Origin: DASUSF01 sp036375275
GTDB lineage: Bacteria; Pseudomonadota; Alphaproteobacteria; Geminicoccales; Geminicoccaceae
Length of the DNA stretch: 18,652 bases
Direction of reading: 5' to 3'
Assembly (NCBI GenBank): GCA_036375275.1
Contig: DASUSF010000259.1
Span: 1-18,652 of the forward strand
Part shown: one piece after another, positions 1-6,823 of the stretch
Numbering within the stretch: the first letter of the stretch is position 1
Layout: the number at the start of each line of letters is the position of its first letter
Made by a program: the position numbers and the translations under genes
The notes under the pieces: generated by a model
What the model was told of the DNA's origin: nothing
Database searches by the model: none
What the model saw: the letters and a program-made list of their open reading frames with translations, nothing else

Positions 1-65
1 CCTCGCGGACGCCGGACGACATCCGACAGGATGTTGGTGTCGAGCAGGAAGCGCCTGCCGCCCAT
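1..65 (-). CDS. vapC: VapC-like PIN-domain toxin (5' end only, cut by window edge)
   Basis: Only the first 21 codons lie in the window; the gene runs leftward off the edge. The translation starts MGGRRFLLDTNILSDVV. A hydrophobic strand followed by LDTNILSD is the usual opening of PIN-domain VapC ribonucleases, and the Asp of LDTN is the first acidic metal ligand of the active site. The ATG lies 3 nt after the stop codon of the upstream VapB antitoxin, the normal antitoxin-first toxin-antitoxin layout. VapC toxins cleave RNA, often tRNA, and are held inactive by VapB. The later acidic residues are outside the window, so activity and completeness cannot be judged. Confidence 0.85.
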   Translation of the reverse strand, partial: MGGRRFLLDTNILSDVVRRPR

Positions 66-68
66 TGC

Positions 69-314
69 TCAAAGATCGACCGGCTCATGCTCGAGTTCGT
101 CGATCGCCGGGAAATCTTCCTCGACCTCCGGAAGAGCATCCAGGAGCGCAAACAGCGATCTCGGGGATAGCGGCTCGATGACCAGCCGGTCGCCCTCCTT
201 GCGCATGATCGCATCCTGCCCCGGCAGTTCGAATTCCCGTGGAATACGCACGGCTTGGTTGCGGCCGTTCCGGAACAGCCTGACGCGGCGTTCGAGGGGC
301 ACAGGCCGAAGCAC
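69..314 (-). CDS. vapB: VapB-type antitoxin (AbrB/SpoVT-like)
   Basis: This 81-aa protein pairs with the downstream VapC. Residues 11-28 (VRLFRNGRNQAVRIPREF) match the N-terminal swapped-hairpin DNA-binding motif of VapB/AbrB antitoxins. The acidic, Leu/Pro-rich C-terminal half (about residues 50-81) would be the toxin-binding tail. VapB normally neutralises the toxin and represses its own operon. The start is a GTG; a second GTG at codon 5 is an alternative, and neither has a clear Shine-Dalgarno sequence. It lies 21 nt after the acetyltransferase gene and 3 nt before vapC, so it may be partly transcribed from upstream. Confidence 0.88.
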   Translation of the reverse strand: MLRPVPLERRVRLFRNGRNQAVRIPREFELPGQDAIMRKEGDRLVIEPLSPRSLFALLDALPEVEEDFPAIDELEHEPVDL

Positions 315-335
315 AGGCCACGGGCGTGGGGTCGG

Positions 336-854
336 TCAAGCTCGCTCCTTCGCCAGCGCGCGCTGCATGATCACCGTGTCCAGCCAGCGGCCGTGCTTGA
401 AGCCGATGTCGGTCAGCGTGCCGACGAGGCGGAAGCCTGCGCGCTCATGCAGGCGGATCGAGGCGAGGTGGGCGGAGTCGCCGATGATCGCCACCATCTG
501 GCGCATCCCCGCCGCGCCTGCCCGATCGATCAGCGTGGCCAGGAGCAGCCGGCCGATGCCCGCCCGGCGGACGTCCCGGGCGACGTAGACCGAGTTCTCG
601 ACCGAGTAGCGGTAGGCCGCCCGCGGCCGGTACGGGCCCGCGTAGGCATAGCCCACGACCTGCCCGCCGGCGGTCGCGACAAGGTAGGGCAGGCCGCGCT
701 CCCTGATCGCCCCGTAGCGCCGGGTGATCTCGGCGAGGTCGGGCGGCTCGATCTCGAACGACGCCGTGCCTGCCACGACCTCGACGGCATAGATCGCGCG
801 GATGGCGTCGAGGTCGTCCGGCCGCGCCGCCCGAATCGCCGGTGACGCCGACAT
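336..854 (-). CDS. GNAT N-acetyltransferase, phosphinothricin/methionine-sulfone acetyltransferase-like
   Basis: The 172-aa protein has the full GNAT fold layout. It opens with IRAARPDDLDAIRAIYAVEV (residues 7-26). The acetyl-CoA loop R-R-A-G-I-G is at residues 96-101. A conserved HERAGF motif lies near residue 137. The C-terminal block GFKHGRWLDTVIMQ is typical of the Pat/Bar/MnaT branch, which acetylates phosphinothricin, methionine sulfone or sulfoximine using acetyl-CoA in the cytoplasm. Chromosomal members usually act on methionine analogues and need not give herbicide resistance; the true substrate is unknown. The ATG lies only 9 nt after the DUF3616 stop, with GGGAG just upstream, suggesting co-transcription with it. 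Confidence 0.9.
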   Translation of the reverse strand: MSASPAIRAARPDDLDAIRAIYAVEVVAGTASFEIEPPDLAEITRRYGAIRERGLPYLVATAGGQVVGYAYAGPYRPRAAYRYSVENSVYVARDVRRAGIGRLLLATLIDRAGAAGMRQMVAIIGDSAHLASIRLHERAGFRLVGTLTDIGFKHGRWLDTVIMQRALAKERA

Positions 855-863
855 CGCTCCCGC

Positions 864-2057
864 TCAGCCCTGCGTCCTGCCGCTCCGGCTTCCGGTCGAA
901 GGTCGGCTGCTGCGTGCCTCGGCGGCGGTGGCCCCCGGGCCGGCGGCGGGGTCCGGCCAGCCGAAGGCGTCGGCGTCGATGCTCCGGCCGTCGTCGTGGA
1001 GGCGGTCGTCGGCCGGCGAATCGTAGATCACCAGGAGCTCGCGCGCGCCGTCGGGCGCATCGATCCAGCACATCCCCTCCGGATGGTCGGTGCCGCAGCC
1101 GTACGGGAGCAGGCTCACCAGCTCCAGGCTGCCGCGGCTCACCACGGTCTGCTCGAGCGCCTCGAGGCAGCCCGGCCAGCGGTAGAGCGCGACCGGACCG
1201 TCGAGGTCCATGGTCGGCCCGGCGAGGATCAGGAGCGCGTCGCCGTCGAACTCGAGCTCGCGGATCCCGAGCCCGCCGAGGTCGAGGAGGTGCTTGGCGT
1301 AGCGCCGGCCGGCCGCGGCGAGCTTCCGGGGCTTCAGCCGGCCGGGCTTCGCCTCCTTGACCTCGAGCTCGATCAGCATCGCCCAGCCGCGGAGCACGGG
1401 GCCGCGCAGCCCGAGGAAGACCCGGTCCCCCTTGACCGCGATGCCCTCGATGTCGAAGCCGTTCTCCTTCGCCGGCACGCTCATGAAGCGCCCGATGTGC
1501 TCGTCGTCCCCGAGCAGCCTGGCGAGCTTGCCGCCCTTCTTGCCCATCTTGAGGCAGGCGGCGCGGCGCATGGTCGTGCCGTCGGCCTCGATCTCCGCCG
1601 CGAGATCGAAGACGCCGGCCGCCGTCTCGACCAGAGGCACCCGCCCGAGGAAGTGGCGGTTGGCGTGGAAATCGATGTCGGTCAGACGCTCGAGCGCGGC
1701 CTCGGGATCGTGCTCGCCGGGCTTGGGCTTCTCGCGGGTCAGGCTGTGCGAGCCGACCACCCAGAGGTAGCCGCCGTCGACATCGAGCCCCTCGATGTCC
1801 ATCTCCTCGCCCGGCCCTTCGGGCAGGTCGAAGATGTCCCCGAGCGAGAACCCCTGGTGGCGGCCGAACGCGCCGCCGTCCGCAGCGACCAAGCGCTCGA
1901 CCCCGGAGAACTCGTCGTTCGAGGTCCAGAGGCAGCGCCCCGACGAGGTGGCGGCCGACAGATCGCCCCGGGGCGCCTCGTCGGCGTGGCCGATCTCGTC
2001 CGGCTCGAGGAAGCTCAGCCGGACCCGCCGCTTCACCTTCGCCATCTGGTGCGCCAT
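864..2057 (-). CDS. DUF3616 domain-containing protein
   Basis: This is a soluble protein of about 397 aa with no signal peptide. I recognise the DUF3616 pattern: an opening LSFLEPDE...DLSAATSSG, then repeated strand-like blocks such as MDIEGLDVDGGYLWVVGSHS and FDIEGIAVKGDRVFLGLRGPV. These suggest a beta-propeller-like fold, though that is inference. No enzymatic role is established for the family that I can name. I chose the start at MAHQMAK (ATG at 2057) because the longer frame to 2177 would overlap the 3' end of tctA and has a low-complexity, family-unlike N-terminus. A second Met four codons in is also possible. The last 25 or so residues are Ser/Arg/Ala-rich. It lies 65 nt after tctA and 9 nt before the acetyltransferase. 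Confidence 0.82.
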   Translation of the reverse strand: MAHQMAKVKRRVRLSFLEPDEIGHADEAPRGDLSAATSSGRCLWTSNDEFSGVERLVAADGGAFGRHQGFSLGDIFDLPEGPGEEMDIEGLDVDGGYLWVVGSHSLTREKPKPGEHDPEAALERLTDIDFHANRHFLGRVPLVETAAGVFDLAAEIEADGTTMRRAACLKMGKKGGKLARLLGDDEHIGRFMSVPAKENGFDIEGIAVKGDRVFLGLRGPVLRGWAMLIELEVKEAKPGRLKPRKLAAAGRRYAKHLLDLGGLGIRELEFDGDALLILAGPTMDLDGPVALYRWPGCLEALEQTVVSRGSLELVSLLPYGCGTDHPEGMCWIDAPDGARELLVIYDSPADDRLHDDGRSIDADAFGWPDPAAGPGATAAEARSSRPSTGSRSGRTQG

Positions 2058-2122
2058 CGCCCGCTCCGCCCTGTGCCCAGCCCTGCATGAGAAGCGTCCG
2101 CTGCGGAGATTGCAACGGCCGG

Positions 2123-3637
2123 CTATTCGATCGTGACGTCGACCTCCCGGCTCCGCTCGCCCCGCCGCATTCGCCACTCGCCCCAGAGCGGCCAGACCAG
2201 CAGCACGATCGAGACCAAGAGGAAGATCAGCGGCAGCGGGCGGGTGAACATCGGCTCGATCGAGCCGGCGGTCATCATCAGCCCCGAGCGCAGCTTCTCC
2301 TCGGCCAGCGGCGCGAGCACGAAGCCGATCACGAACGGCCCGAGCGGCACCTTCGCACGTTCCAGCAGGTAGCCGACGACGCCGAAGATCAGCATCACCC
2401 AGACGTCGAACATGGTGTTGTCGAGCGCATAGGCGCCGATCACGCAGAACACCATGATCACCGGCAGGATGAAGGTCCGGGGCACGTACATCAGCCTGGA
2501 GACGAAGCCGACCGCGCCGGTCATGATCACGAACATCAGCACGTTCGCGACCAGGCAGGCGGCGATCATCGCCCAGACGATGTCGGCGTTCGACAGGAAG
2601 AGCGTCGGGCCGGGCTGGATCGAGTGGATCATCAGGGCGCCGATCAGGATCGCGTCGATCACCGAGCCCGGGATGCCCATCGCGATCAGCGGGATGAGCG
2701 CCCCGCCGACGGTCGCGTTGTTCGCCGCCTCCGAGGCGACGATGCCCTCCTCCGAGCCCTTGCCGAAGCGCTCGGGGGTGCGCGACATGTTCTTGGCCGC
2801 GGTGTAGGCCATGACCGAGCCGATCGAGGCGCCGACGCCCGGGAGGATGCCGACCCAGGTGCCGATCAGCGACGAGCGGACCAGGTTCACCGCCTGGTCC
2901 TTCCAGTCGCGGAGCGACATCAGGAGCCCCTTGTTCGACATCTCGACCCGCTCGACCTTGCGGTTGATCTCGACGATGTCGGCGATGATCTGGCTGACCG
3001 CGAACACCCCGATCAGCACCGGGAGGAGCTTCAGGCCGCTGTTCAGCATGTACCAGTCGAAGGTGAGCCGCGGCTGGCCGGTCGAGGGGTCGACGCCGGG
3101 CATCGAGACCAGCATGCCGAGCAGCCCCGAGATCAGCCCCTTGATCAGGCTGCCCTGGCTGACCGAGGCGATCAGCACCATCGCCATCAGGATCAGGGTG
3201 AAATACTCGAAGGGACCGAAGCGGGTGGCGATGATCGAGAGCGGCTTGGAGAGGAAGAACAGGAACACCCAGGAGATCAGCCCACCGACGAAGGAGGCGG
3301 TGATCCCGAGGCCGAGGGCGCGGCCGGGGCGCCCGCTCTGCGCCATCGGGTAGCCGTCGAAGGTGGTCATGACCGAGGCCGGCGTTCCCGGCATGCGGAG
3401 CAGCGTCGCCGTGATCAGCCCGCCCGAGATCGCGCCGACGTACATCGAGACCAGCAGGATCACCGCGTTGGTCGGCGCCATGTAGAAGGTGAGCGGCAGC
3501 GTCAGCGCGATCAGCATGGCGCCGGTCAGGCCCGGGATCGCCCCGACCACGATGCCGAGCGAGGTGCCGATCAGCGTGAAGAGGAAGGGCAGCGGCGTGA
3601 AGATCGTGCCGAGCGCGCCGAGGAAATCACCACCCAC
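2123..3637 (-). CDS. tctA: Tripartite tricarboxylate transporter, large permease subunit TctA
   Basis: A 504-aa polytopic membrane protein, the usual TctA length. Family signatures are visible: PGLTG (residues 35-39), GGLITATLLRMPGTPASV (about 72-89) and FDGYPMA (93-99), followed by many hydrophobic helices. With TctB it forms the inner-membrane channel that imports carboxylates such as citrate or other organic acids, using an ion gradient and periplasmic delivery by TctC. The start codon is GTG at 3637, 3 nt after the tctB stop, implying translational coupling. The gene order tctC-tctB-tctA is canonical. The substrate cannot be read from the sequence. Confidence 0.96.
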   Translation of the reverse strand: MGGDFLGALGTIFTPLPFLFTLIGTSLGIVVGAIPGLTGAMLIALTLPLTFYMAPTNAVILLVSMYVGAISGGLITATLLRMPGTPASVMTTFDGYPMAQSGRPGRALGLGITASFVGGLISWVFLFFLSKPLSIIATRFGPFEYFTLILMAMVLIASVSQGSLIKGLISGLLGMLVSMPGVDPSTGQPRLTFDWYMLNSGLKLLPVLIGVFAVSQIIADIVEINRKVERVEMSNKGLLMSLRDWKDQAVNLVRSSLIGTWVGILPGVGASIGSVMAYTAAKNMSRTPERFGKGSEEGIVASEAANNATVGGALIPLIAMGIPGSVIDAILIGALMIHSIQPGPTLFLSNADIVWAMIAACLVANVLMFVIMTGAVGFVSRLMYVPRTFILPVIMVFCVIGAYALDNTMFDVWVMLIFGVVGYLLERAKVPLGPFVIGFVLAPLAEEKLRSGLMMTAGSIEPMFTRPLPLIFLLVSIVLLVWPLWGEWRMRRGERSREVDVTIE

Positions 3638-3640
3638 AGA

Positions 3641-4120
3641 TCAAAGCCCCGGCAGGTCGACCACGAAGACGCGGGTGAACACGTACTGGCAGCCGTAGCC
3701 GGTGATCACCGCCACGAGCGCGATCCACGGCAGGAGCCGGGTCTGGAACCGGACCACGAAGCCGATCGCAAGCAGCAGATAAGCGATCGTGAGGGGAGCG
3801 AAGTCGAGGAGGCGGAGCTGCAGCGCGAGCACGTACGCCATCGTCAGGACGAAGACCACCAGCGCGTCGCGCGGGCGAAGCTCCAGCTCCACGGGCGCGA
3901 CCGTCACCTGGCCGCGCATGGTCGTGAGCACCGCCCGGCCCATCACCACGAGCGCGCAGAGGATGATCAGTCCGGCGGTCGCCTGCGGGATCGGCGCGGA
4001 TCCGAGCGGCTCGAACGTGCCGGGCGGGATGTCCCGGGTCTCGAACAGCACGACGCCGCAGACCACGATCAGCAGCACGGCGAGGGCGATGTCGGTCCTC
4101 GGGCTGGAGCCGTCAGGCAC
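3641..4120 (-). CDS. tctB: Tripartite tricarboxylate transporter, small permease subunit TctB
   Basis: A 159-aa protein with four hydrophobic segments, at about residues 11-28, 45-65, 86-105 and 110-150. This is the size and topology of TctB, the small membrane subunit that partners TctA. Sequence conservation in this family is weak, so the call rests mainly on size, topology and position between tctC and tctA. The start codon is GTG, with GGAGG about 12 nt upstream, rather far. It begins 33 nt after the tctC stop, and its TGA is 3 nt from the tctA GTG. Confidence 0.93.
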   Translation of the reverse strand: MPDGSSPRTDIALAVLLIVVCGVVLFETRDIPPGTFEPLGSAPIPQATAGLIILCALVVMGRAVLTTMRGQVTVAPVELELRPRDALVVFVLTMAYVLALQLRLLDFAPLTIAYLLLAIGFVVRFQTRLLPWIALVAVITGYGCQYVFTRVFVVDLPGL

Positions 4121-4153
4121 GGGCGTCCGACGCCTCCAGAGGCCGCTCCGCCA

Positions 4154-5125
4154 CTACTTCTGCGCCGCCTGCTCGGCCACCGGCTGGATGCGCTCCCAGG
4201 TCTCCTCGAGGCTCGCCTGCAGCTCCTCGCCCCGGAAGAAGACCGGCGCGAACAGCTTGTCCTCGTAGAGCTTCTTGATCCGGTCGGTCTCGCTCGCCTG
4301 CTCGAGCGCGTCGGCCATGCCCTCGACCGCCTCGTCGGGCGTCCCCGGAGGGGCGAACCACCAGCTGTCGATGCAGAACACCATGTCGCGCCCGAGCTCC
4401 TTCATGGTCGGGAGGTCCGCAAGCTTCGGGTGCCGCTCCTCGCCGGTGTAGGCGAGCGGCTTGATCTGCGCCTCGGGGTTCTCGGAGCCGTCCGGCATCC
4501 GCGTGAAGTTCATCACTTCGGCGCCCGAGAGGATGGTCGCGTTGGTCTGGCCGCCGGTCAGCGCCGTGAAGTTCGCGGTGCCGCCGCCGATCTGGACGAA
4601 GCGGAACTTGGCGCCGGGCTCCGTGTTCTGGAGCATGATCCCGGCCATGTGGTTGATCGCGCCGAGGTTCGCGCCGAAGATCAGGGTGTCGGGCTCGGCC
4701 GCCGCCTTCTCGAGCAGCTGGTCGACGCTGTCGATGCCGCTGTCCTTCCTGACCATCGGGGTCAGGCAGAACTGGCCGGTCGCAGCGACCGGGATGAAGT
4801 CCCGCCAGCTGAAGTCGAGCACGCCCGCGCCCTCGCCGCCCATGAGCGCGATGTGGATGGTCAGGAACTCGTAGCCGTCGGGCTCGGCCTCGAGCACCCG
4901 GCGCGAGCCGATCGAGTAGTGGCCGCCGACGTTGATGATGGTGATCGGCTGGTCGAGGATGTCGTTCTCCTCGATCGCCGCGGCAAACGCCCGGGTGATC
5001 GTGTCGGAGGTGCCGCCGGCCATGAACGGCACGATCACCTTGATCGGCTTCTCCGGCCAAGCGGCCTCGGCCGCCCCGATGCCCATCAGCCCGACCGCCG
5101 CGGCCGCGATCAGCCATCTCCGCAT
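4154..5125 (-). CDS. tctC: Tripartite tricarboxylate transporter substrate-binding protein (TctC/Bug family)
   Basis: A 323-aa periplasmic binding protein. A signal peptide at residues 1-21 (MRRWLIAAAAVGLMGIGAAEA) precedes WPEKPIKVIVPFMAGGTSD, the characteristic Bug/TctC opening of WP-x-(K/R)PI-x-(I/V)IVPF. Other expected features are the DGY motif near residue 83 and a long C-terminal helix ending in KK-free alanine-rich residues. It captures an organic acid in the periplasm and hands it to TctAB. I place the start at 5125 rather than an ATG at 5146 because a strong GGGAGG lies just before it and the signal peptide then has normal length. It is the first tct gene, 88 nt after the peroxiredoxin stop. 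Confidence 0.95.
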   Translation of the reverse strand: MRRWLIAAAAVGLMGIGAAEAAWPEKPIKVIVPFMAGGTSDTITRAFAAAIEENDILDQPITIINVGGHYSIGSRRVLEAEPDGYEFLTIHIALMGGEGAGVLDFSWRDFIPVAATGQFCLTPMVRKDSGIDSVDQLLEKAAAEPDTLIFGANLGAINHMAGIMLQNTEPGAKFRFVQIGGGTANFTALTGGQTNATILSGAEVMNFTRMPDGSENPEAQIKPLAYTGEERHPKLADLPTMKELGRDMVFCIDSWWFAPPGTPDEAVEGMADALEQASETDRIKKLYEDKLFAPVFFRGEELQASLEETWERIQPVAEQAAQK

Positions 5126-5179
5126 GTCCCGCCTCCCTCGCTGCATTCTCCCTGAGCGGCGCGAGCTTAGGCAACGGGC

Positions 5180-5199
5180 CGGCGGGCGGCAACCCGCCG
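5180..5199. terminator. GC hairpin after the peroxiredoxin gene (possible attenuator)
   Basis: A 7-bp inverted repeat (CGGCGGG at 5180-5186, CCCGCCG at 5193-5199) with a 6-nt loop begins 15 nt after the peroxiredoxin stop on the minus strand and about 55 nt before tctC. There is no T-run, so it is not a classical intrinsic terminator. The surrounding run of GCC/GGC repeats offers competing pairings. It could partly separate redox-gene from transporter transcription. Confidence 0.3.
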
Positions 5200-5213
5200 C
5201 GGCGGCGCCGGCT

Positions 5214-5816
5214 TCAGGCGGGCGAGCCGGTCTCCCCGGGACGGTGCGGATGGGCGAGCAGCCAGACCACGACCTCTTCCGCCGCCCGGTCGGGCGGGAA
5301 GACGGGGTAGAAGACCCTCTCGATCATGCCGTCGAGGGCGATCAGGGTGAGCCTACGGATCAGCGTCCCGCCCTCGACCTCGAAGGTCGGGAGGTCGAGC
5401 GCGCGGGCGAACGCGAGCTCGTGGTCGGAGACCAGCGGGAACGGCAGGCCCAGCCGGCCCACGATCTCCTTCTGATCCGCCGGCGGCTGGGTGCTGAGCC
5501 CGACGACCTGGGCATGCAGCGCGCGGATCTCGTCGTGCCGGTCGCGGAAGCCGATCGACTGGGGGGTGCAGCCGCGGGCACCCGGGATCCGGTCCCAGCC
5601 CTCCGGCATCGCCACGCCGGGCCGCCCGGCGCGGGGAAAGCAGTAGATCACCAGCCGGCCGGGCACCGACGCGAGGTCGACCGTGCCGCCGTCGGTCGAG
5701 GCGAGCTGCACGTGGGGCAGCTCCCGGCCCTTGAGGTGGTCCGCGGCGCCGTCGTCCTCGGGCTCCGGCAGGTCCGCCGGCAGCCGGGTGGGATCATGGG
5801 TCGTGGCATCGGTCAT
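5214..5816 (-). CDS. Peroxiredoxin (AhpC/TSA, Bcp-like) lacking the usual resolving cysteine
   Basis: A 200-aa thioredoxin-fold protein. The catalytic block reads YCFPRAGRPG (residues 58-67), then GWDRIPGARGCTPQSIGFRD (73-92). In Bcp-like peroxiredoxins the Cys of GCT attacks the peroxide and a second Cys five residues later resolves it. Here the first is C83, but position 88 is Ile (codon ATC), and position 63, usually Thr in relatives as I recall them, is Ala. C59 is the only other cysteine I see, so the protein may work as a 1-Cys enzyme, use C59, or be impaired. No signal peptide is seen, so it is likely cytoplasmic. Its ATG overlaps the stop of the peroxidase gene upstream (ATGA), so the two are translationally coupled. 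Confidence 0.88.
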   Translation of the reverse strand: MTDATTHDPTRLPADLPEPEDDGAADHLKGRELPHVQLASTDGGTVDLASVPGRLVIYCFPRAGRPGVAMPEGWDRIPGARGCTPQSIGFRDRHDEIRALHAQVVGLSTQPPADQKEIVGRLGLPFPLVSDHELAFARALDLPTFEVEGGTLIRRLTLIALDGMIERVFYPVFPPDRAAEEVVVWLLAHPHRPGETGSPA

Positions 5817-6367
5817 GGCTGCAGCACCTCCTCGATCCGGGACGTGATCAGGGCCGACGTCGGCTCGACCCGGGACGGCCAGGCGCCGAGCAGCTCCCCC
5901 TCCGGCCCGACCAGGTACTTGTGGAAGTTCCAGTTCGGCCCGGCCGCGTCGCCGAGCTCCGCCCTGACGTGGGCGAAGAAGGGGTGCGAGCCGTCCCCCT
6001 TGACCACCTGCTTCTCGGTCAGGGGGAAGTCGATGTCGAAGTTGACCTCGCAGAAGTCCTTGATCTCGGCCTCGCTCCCCGGCTCCTGGTTGCCGAAGTC
6101 GTTGGACGGCACGCCGATCAGGACGAAGCCGCGGTCGCGGTAGCGCTCGAAGAGATCCTGGAGGCCCGCATACTGGTAGGTGAAGCCGCAGAGCGACGCG
6201 GTATTGACCACCAGGACCGGGCGCCCCGCGAAGTTCCGGAGCGGCATCGGCTCGCCCTCGATCGAGACGAAGCCGAAGTCGTGCGCCGAGCCCGCCTCGG
6301 CCGGCGTCTCCCCCGCAGATCCGGCCATGACCGCGAGCAGCGTGAGCAGAATGATCGGAGCGCGCAT
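5813..6367 (-). CDS. Glutathione peroxidase family protein, exported
   Basis: A 184-aa protein with an N-terminal signal peptide (about residues 1-25, ending near PAEA), implying a periplasmic location. The GPx core is intact: catalytic C60 in NTASLCGFTYQYAGLQ, Gln94 in FGNQEPGS, and Trp146-Asn147 in WNFHKYLV, the peroxidase tetrad. C106 in KDFCEVNF is at the position of the resolving cysteine in thioredoxin-dependent GPx proteins such as yeast Gpx3, so the reductant is more likely thioredoxin-like than glutathione. It would reduce hydrogen peroxide or lipid peroxides. A strong GGAGG lies 5 nt before the ATG. It is the first gene of the minus-strand run and overlaps the peroxiredoxin gene by 4 nt. 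Confidence 0.94.
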   Translation of the reverse strand: MRAPIILLTLLAVMAGSAGETPAEAGSAHDFGFVSIEGEPMPLRNFAGRPVLVVNTASLCGFTYQYAGLQDLFERYRDRGFVLIGVPSNDFGNQEPGSEAEIKDFCEVNFDIDFPLTEKQVVKGDGSHPFFAHVRAELGDAAGPNWNFHKYLVGPEGELLGAWPSRVEPTSALITSRIEEVLQP

Positions 6368-6823
6368 CCGGTCCTCCGGCAGTCGAGGGTTCGCTCTACT
6401 TTAAGCGAGATAGGGAGCGCGGCCAGCAGGTCCAGAACGCGGCGCGGCGTCGGCGCCACGCAGGTCGTGGCCGCGGTCGGCGGTCACGTGAAGGACACGA
6501 TGCCTGGCGAACCTTGAAAGGTGTTGGGCTCCGCCTGATGTTAGAGATGCGTGCGATCCGTGGCAGCCACCTGCCGCGCGCCTGATCAATTACCCAACTC
6601 TAGCGGGCGGCTGACGCGATGCAGGATGCTTCGGGCGGCATGGCCGGATGCGGTACCGGGGCGGGCGGGCCGCCGAGGTTGTTCGCCTGGCACGGGCGAT
6701 CGGTCCCTGCCGAAATAGAGCGCTTCGGCCTCCCGATCGTTAACCTCTCGCCAACCGACGCCGGACGAGACTGCCGCGGCGGGTGGGCGCCGGTGGCGTC
6801 GTCCCTGAACTGGATCTGAGCGC
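6368..6823. other. 456-bp divergent intergenic region
   Basis: No credible gene is seen. Small frames here (for example 6619-6819 plus) lack recognisable motifs and a ribosome-binding site. The region must hold promoters for the peroxidase (minus) and the RND pair (plus). Two small inverted repeats are visible: TCGCT/AGCGA at 6391-6395 and 6404-6408, 24-41 bp upstream of the peroxidase ATG, and ACCTT-GA-AAGGT at 6511-6522. Either could be an operator, but neither matches a known site well. The AT content is locally higher than in the flanking genes. Confidence 0.5.

Noticed and set aside
445..2115. 556-aa minus-strand frame spanning the acetyltransferase and DUF3616 genes.
   Set aside because: It is in a different frame from both recognised proteins and is almost wholly Arg/Gly/Pro; a shadow, not a fusion gene.
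2058..2177. N-terminal extension of the DUF3616 protein by 40 residues.
   Set aside because: It would overlap the end of tctA and adds a Gly/Arg-rich stretch unlike the family; the ATG at 2057 is preferred.
2087..5155. 1022-aa open frame on the plus strand, and similar long frames opposite other genes (for example 7720-10533 minus, 11760-14336 minus, 13871-16297 minus).
   Set aside because: They are antisense to well-recognised genes. The translations are His/Arg/Asp/Gln-rich with no family motifs, as expected from mirrored high-GC codon bias.
336..6367. Idea that the whole minus-strand run forms one functional defence or stress island.
   Set aside because: The gene families are common and unrelated (peroxidases, transporter, acetyltransferase, toxin-antitoxin), and the 88-nt and 65-nt gaps may separate transcripts; no evidence for a joint system.
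6619..6819. 66-aa plus-strand frame just before the RND adaptor.
   Set aside because: No ribosome-binding site, no recognisable domain, and mixed composition; most likely chance in a promoter region.
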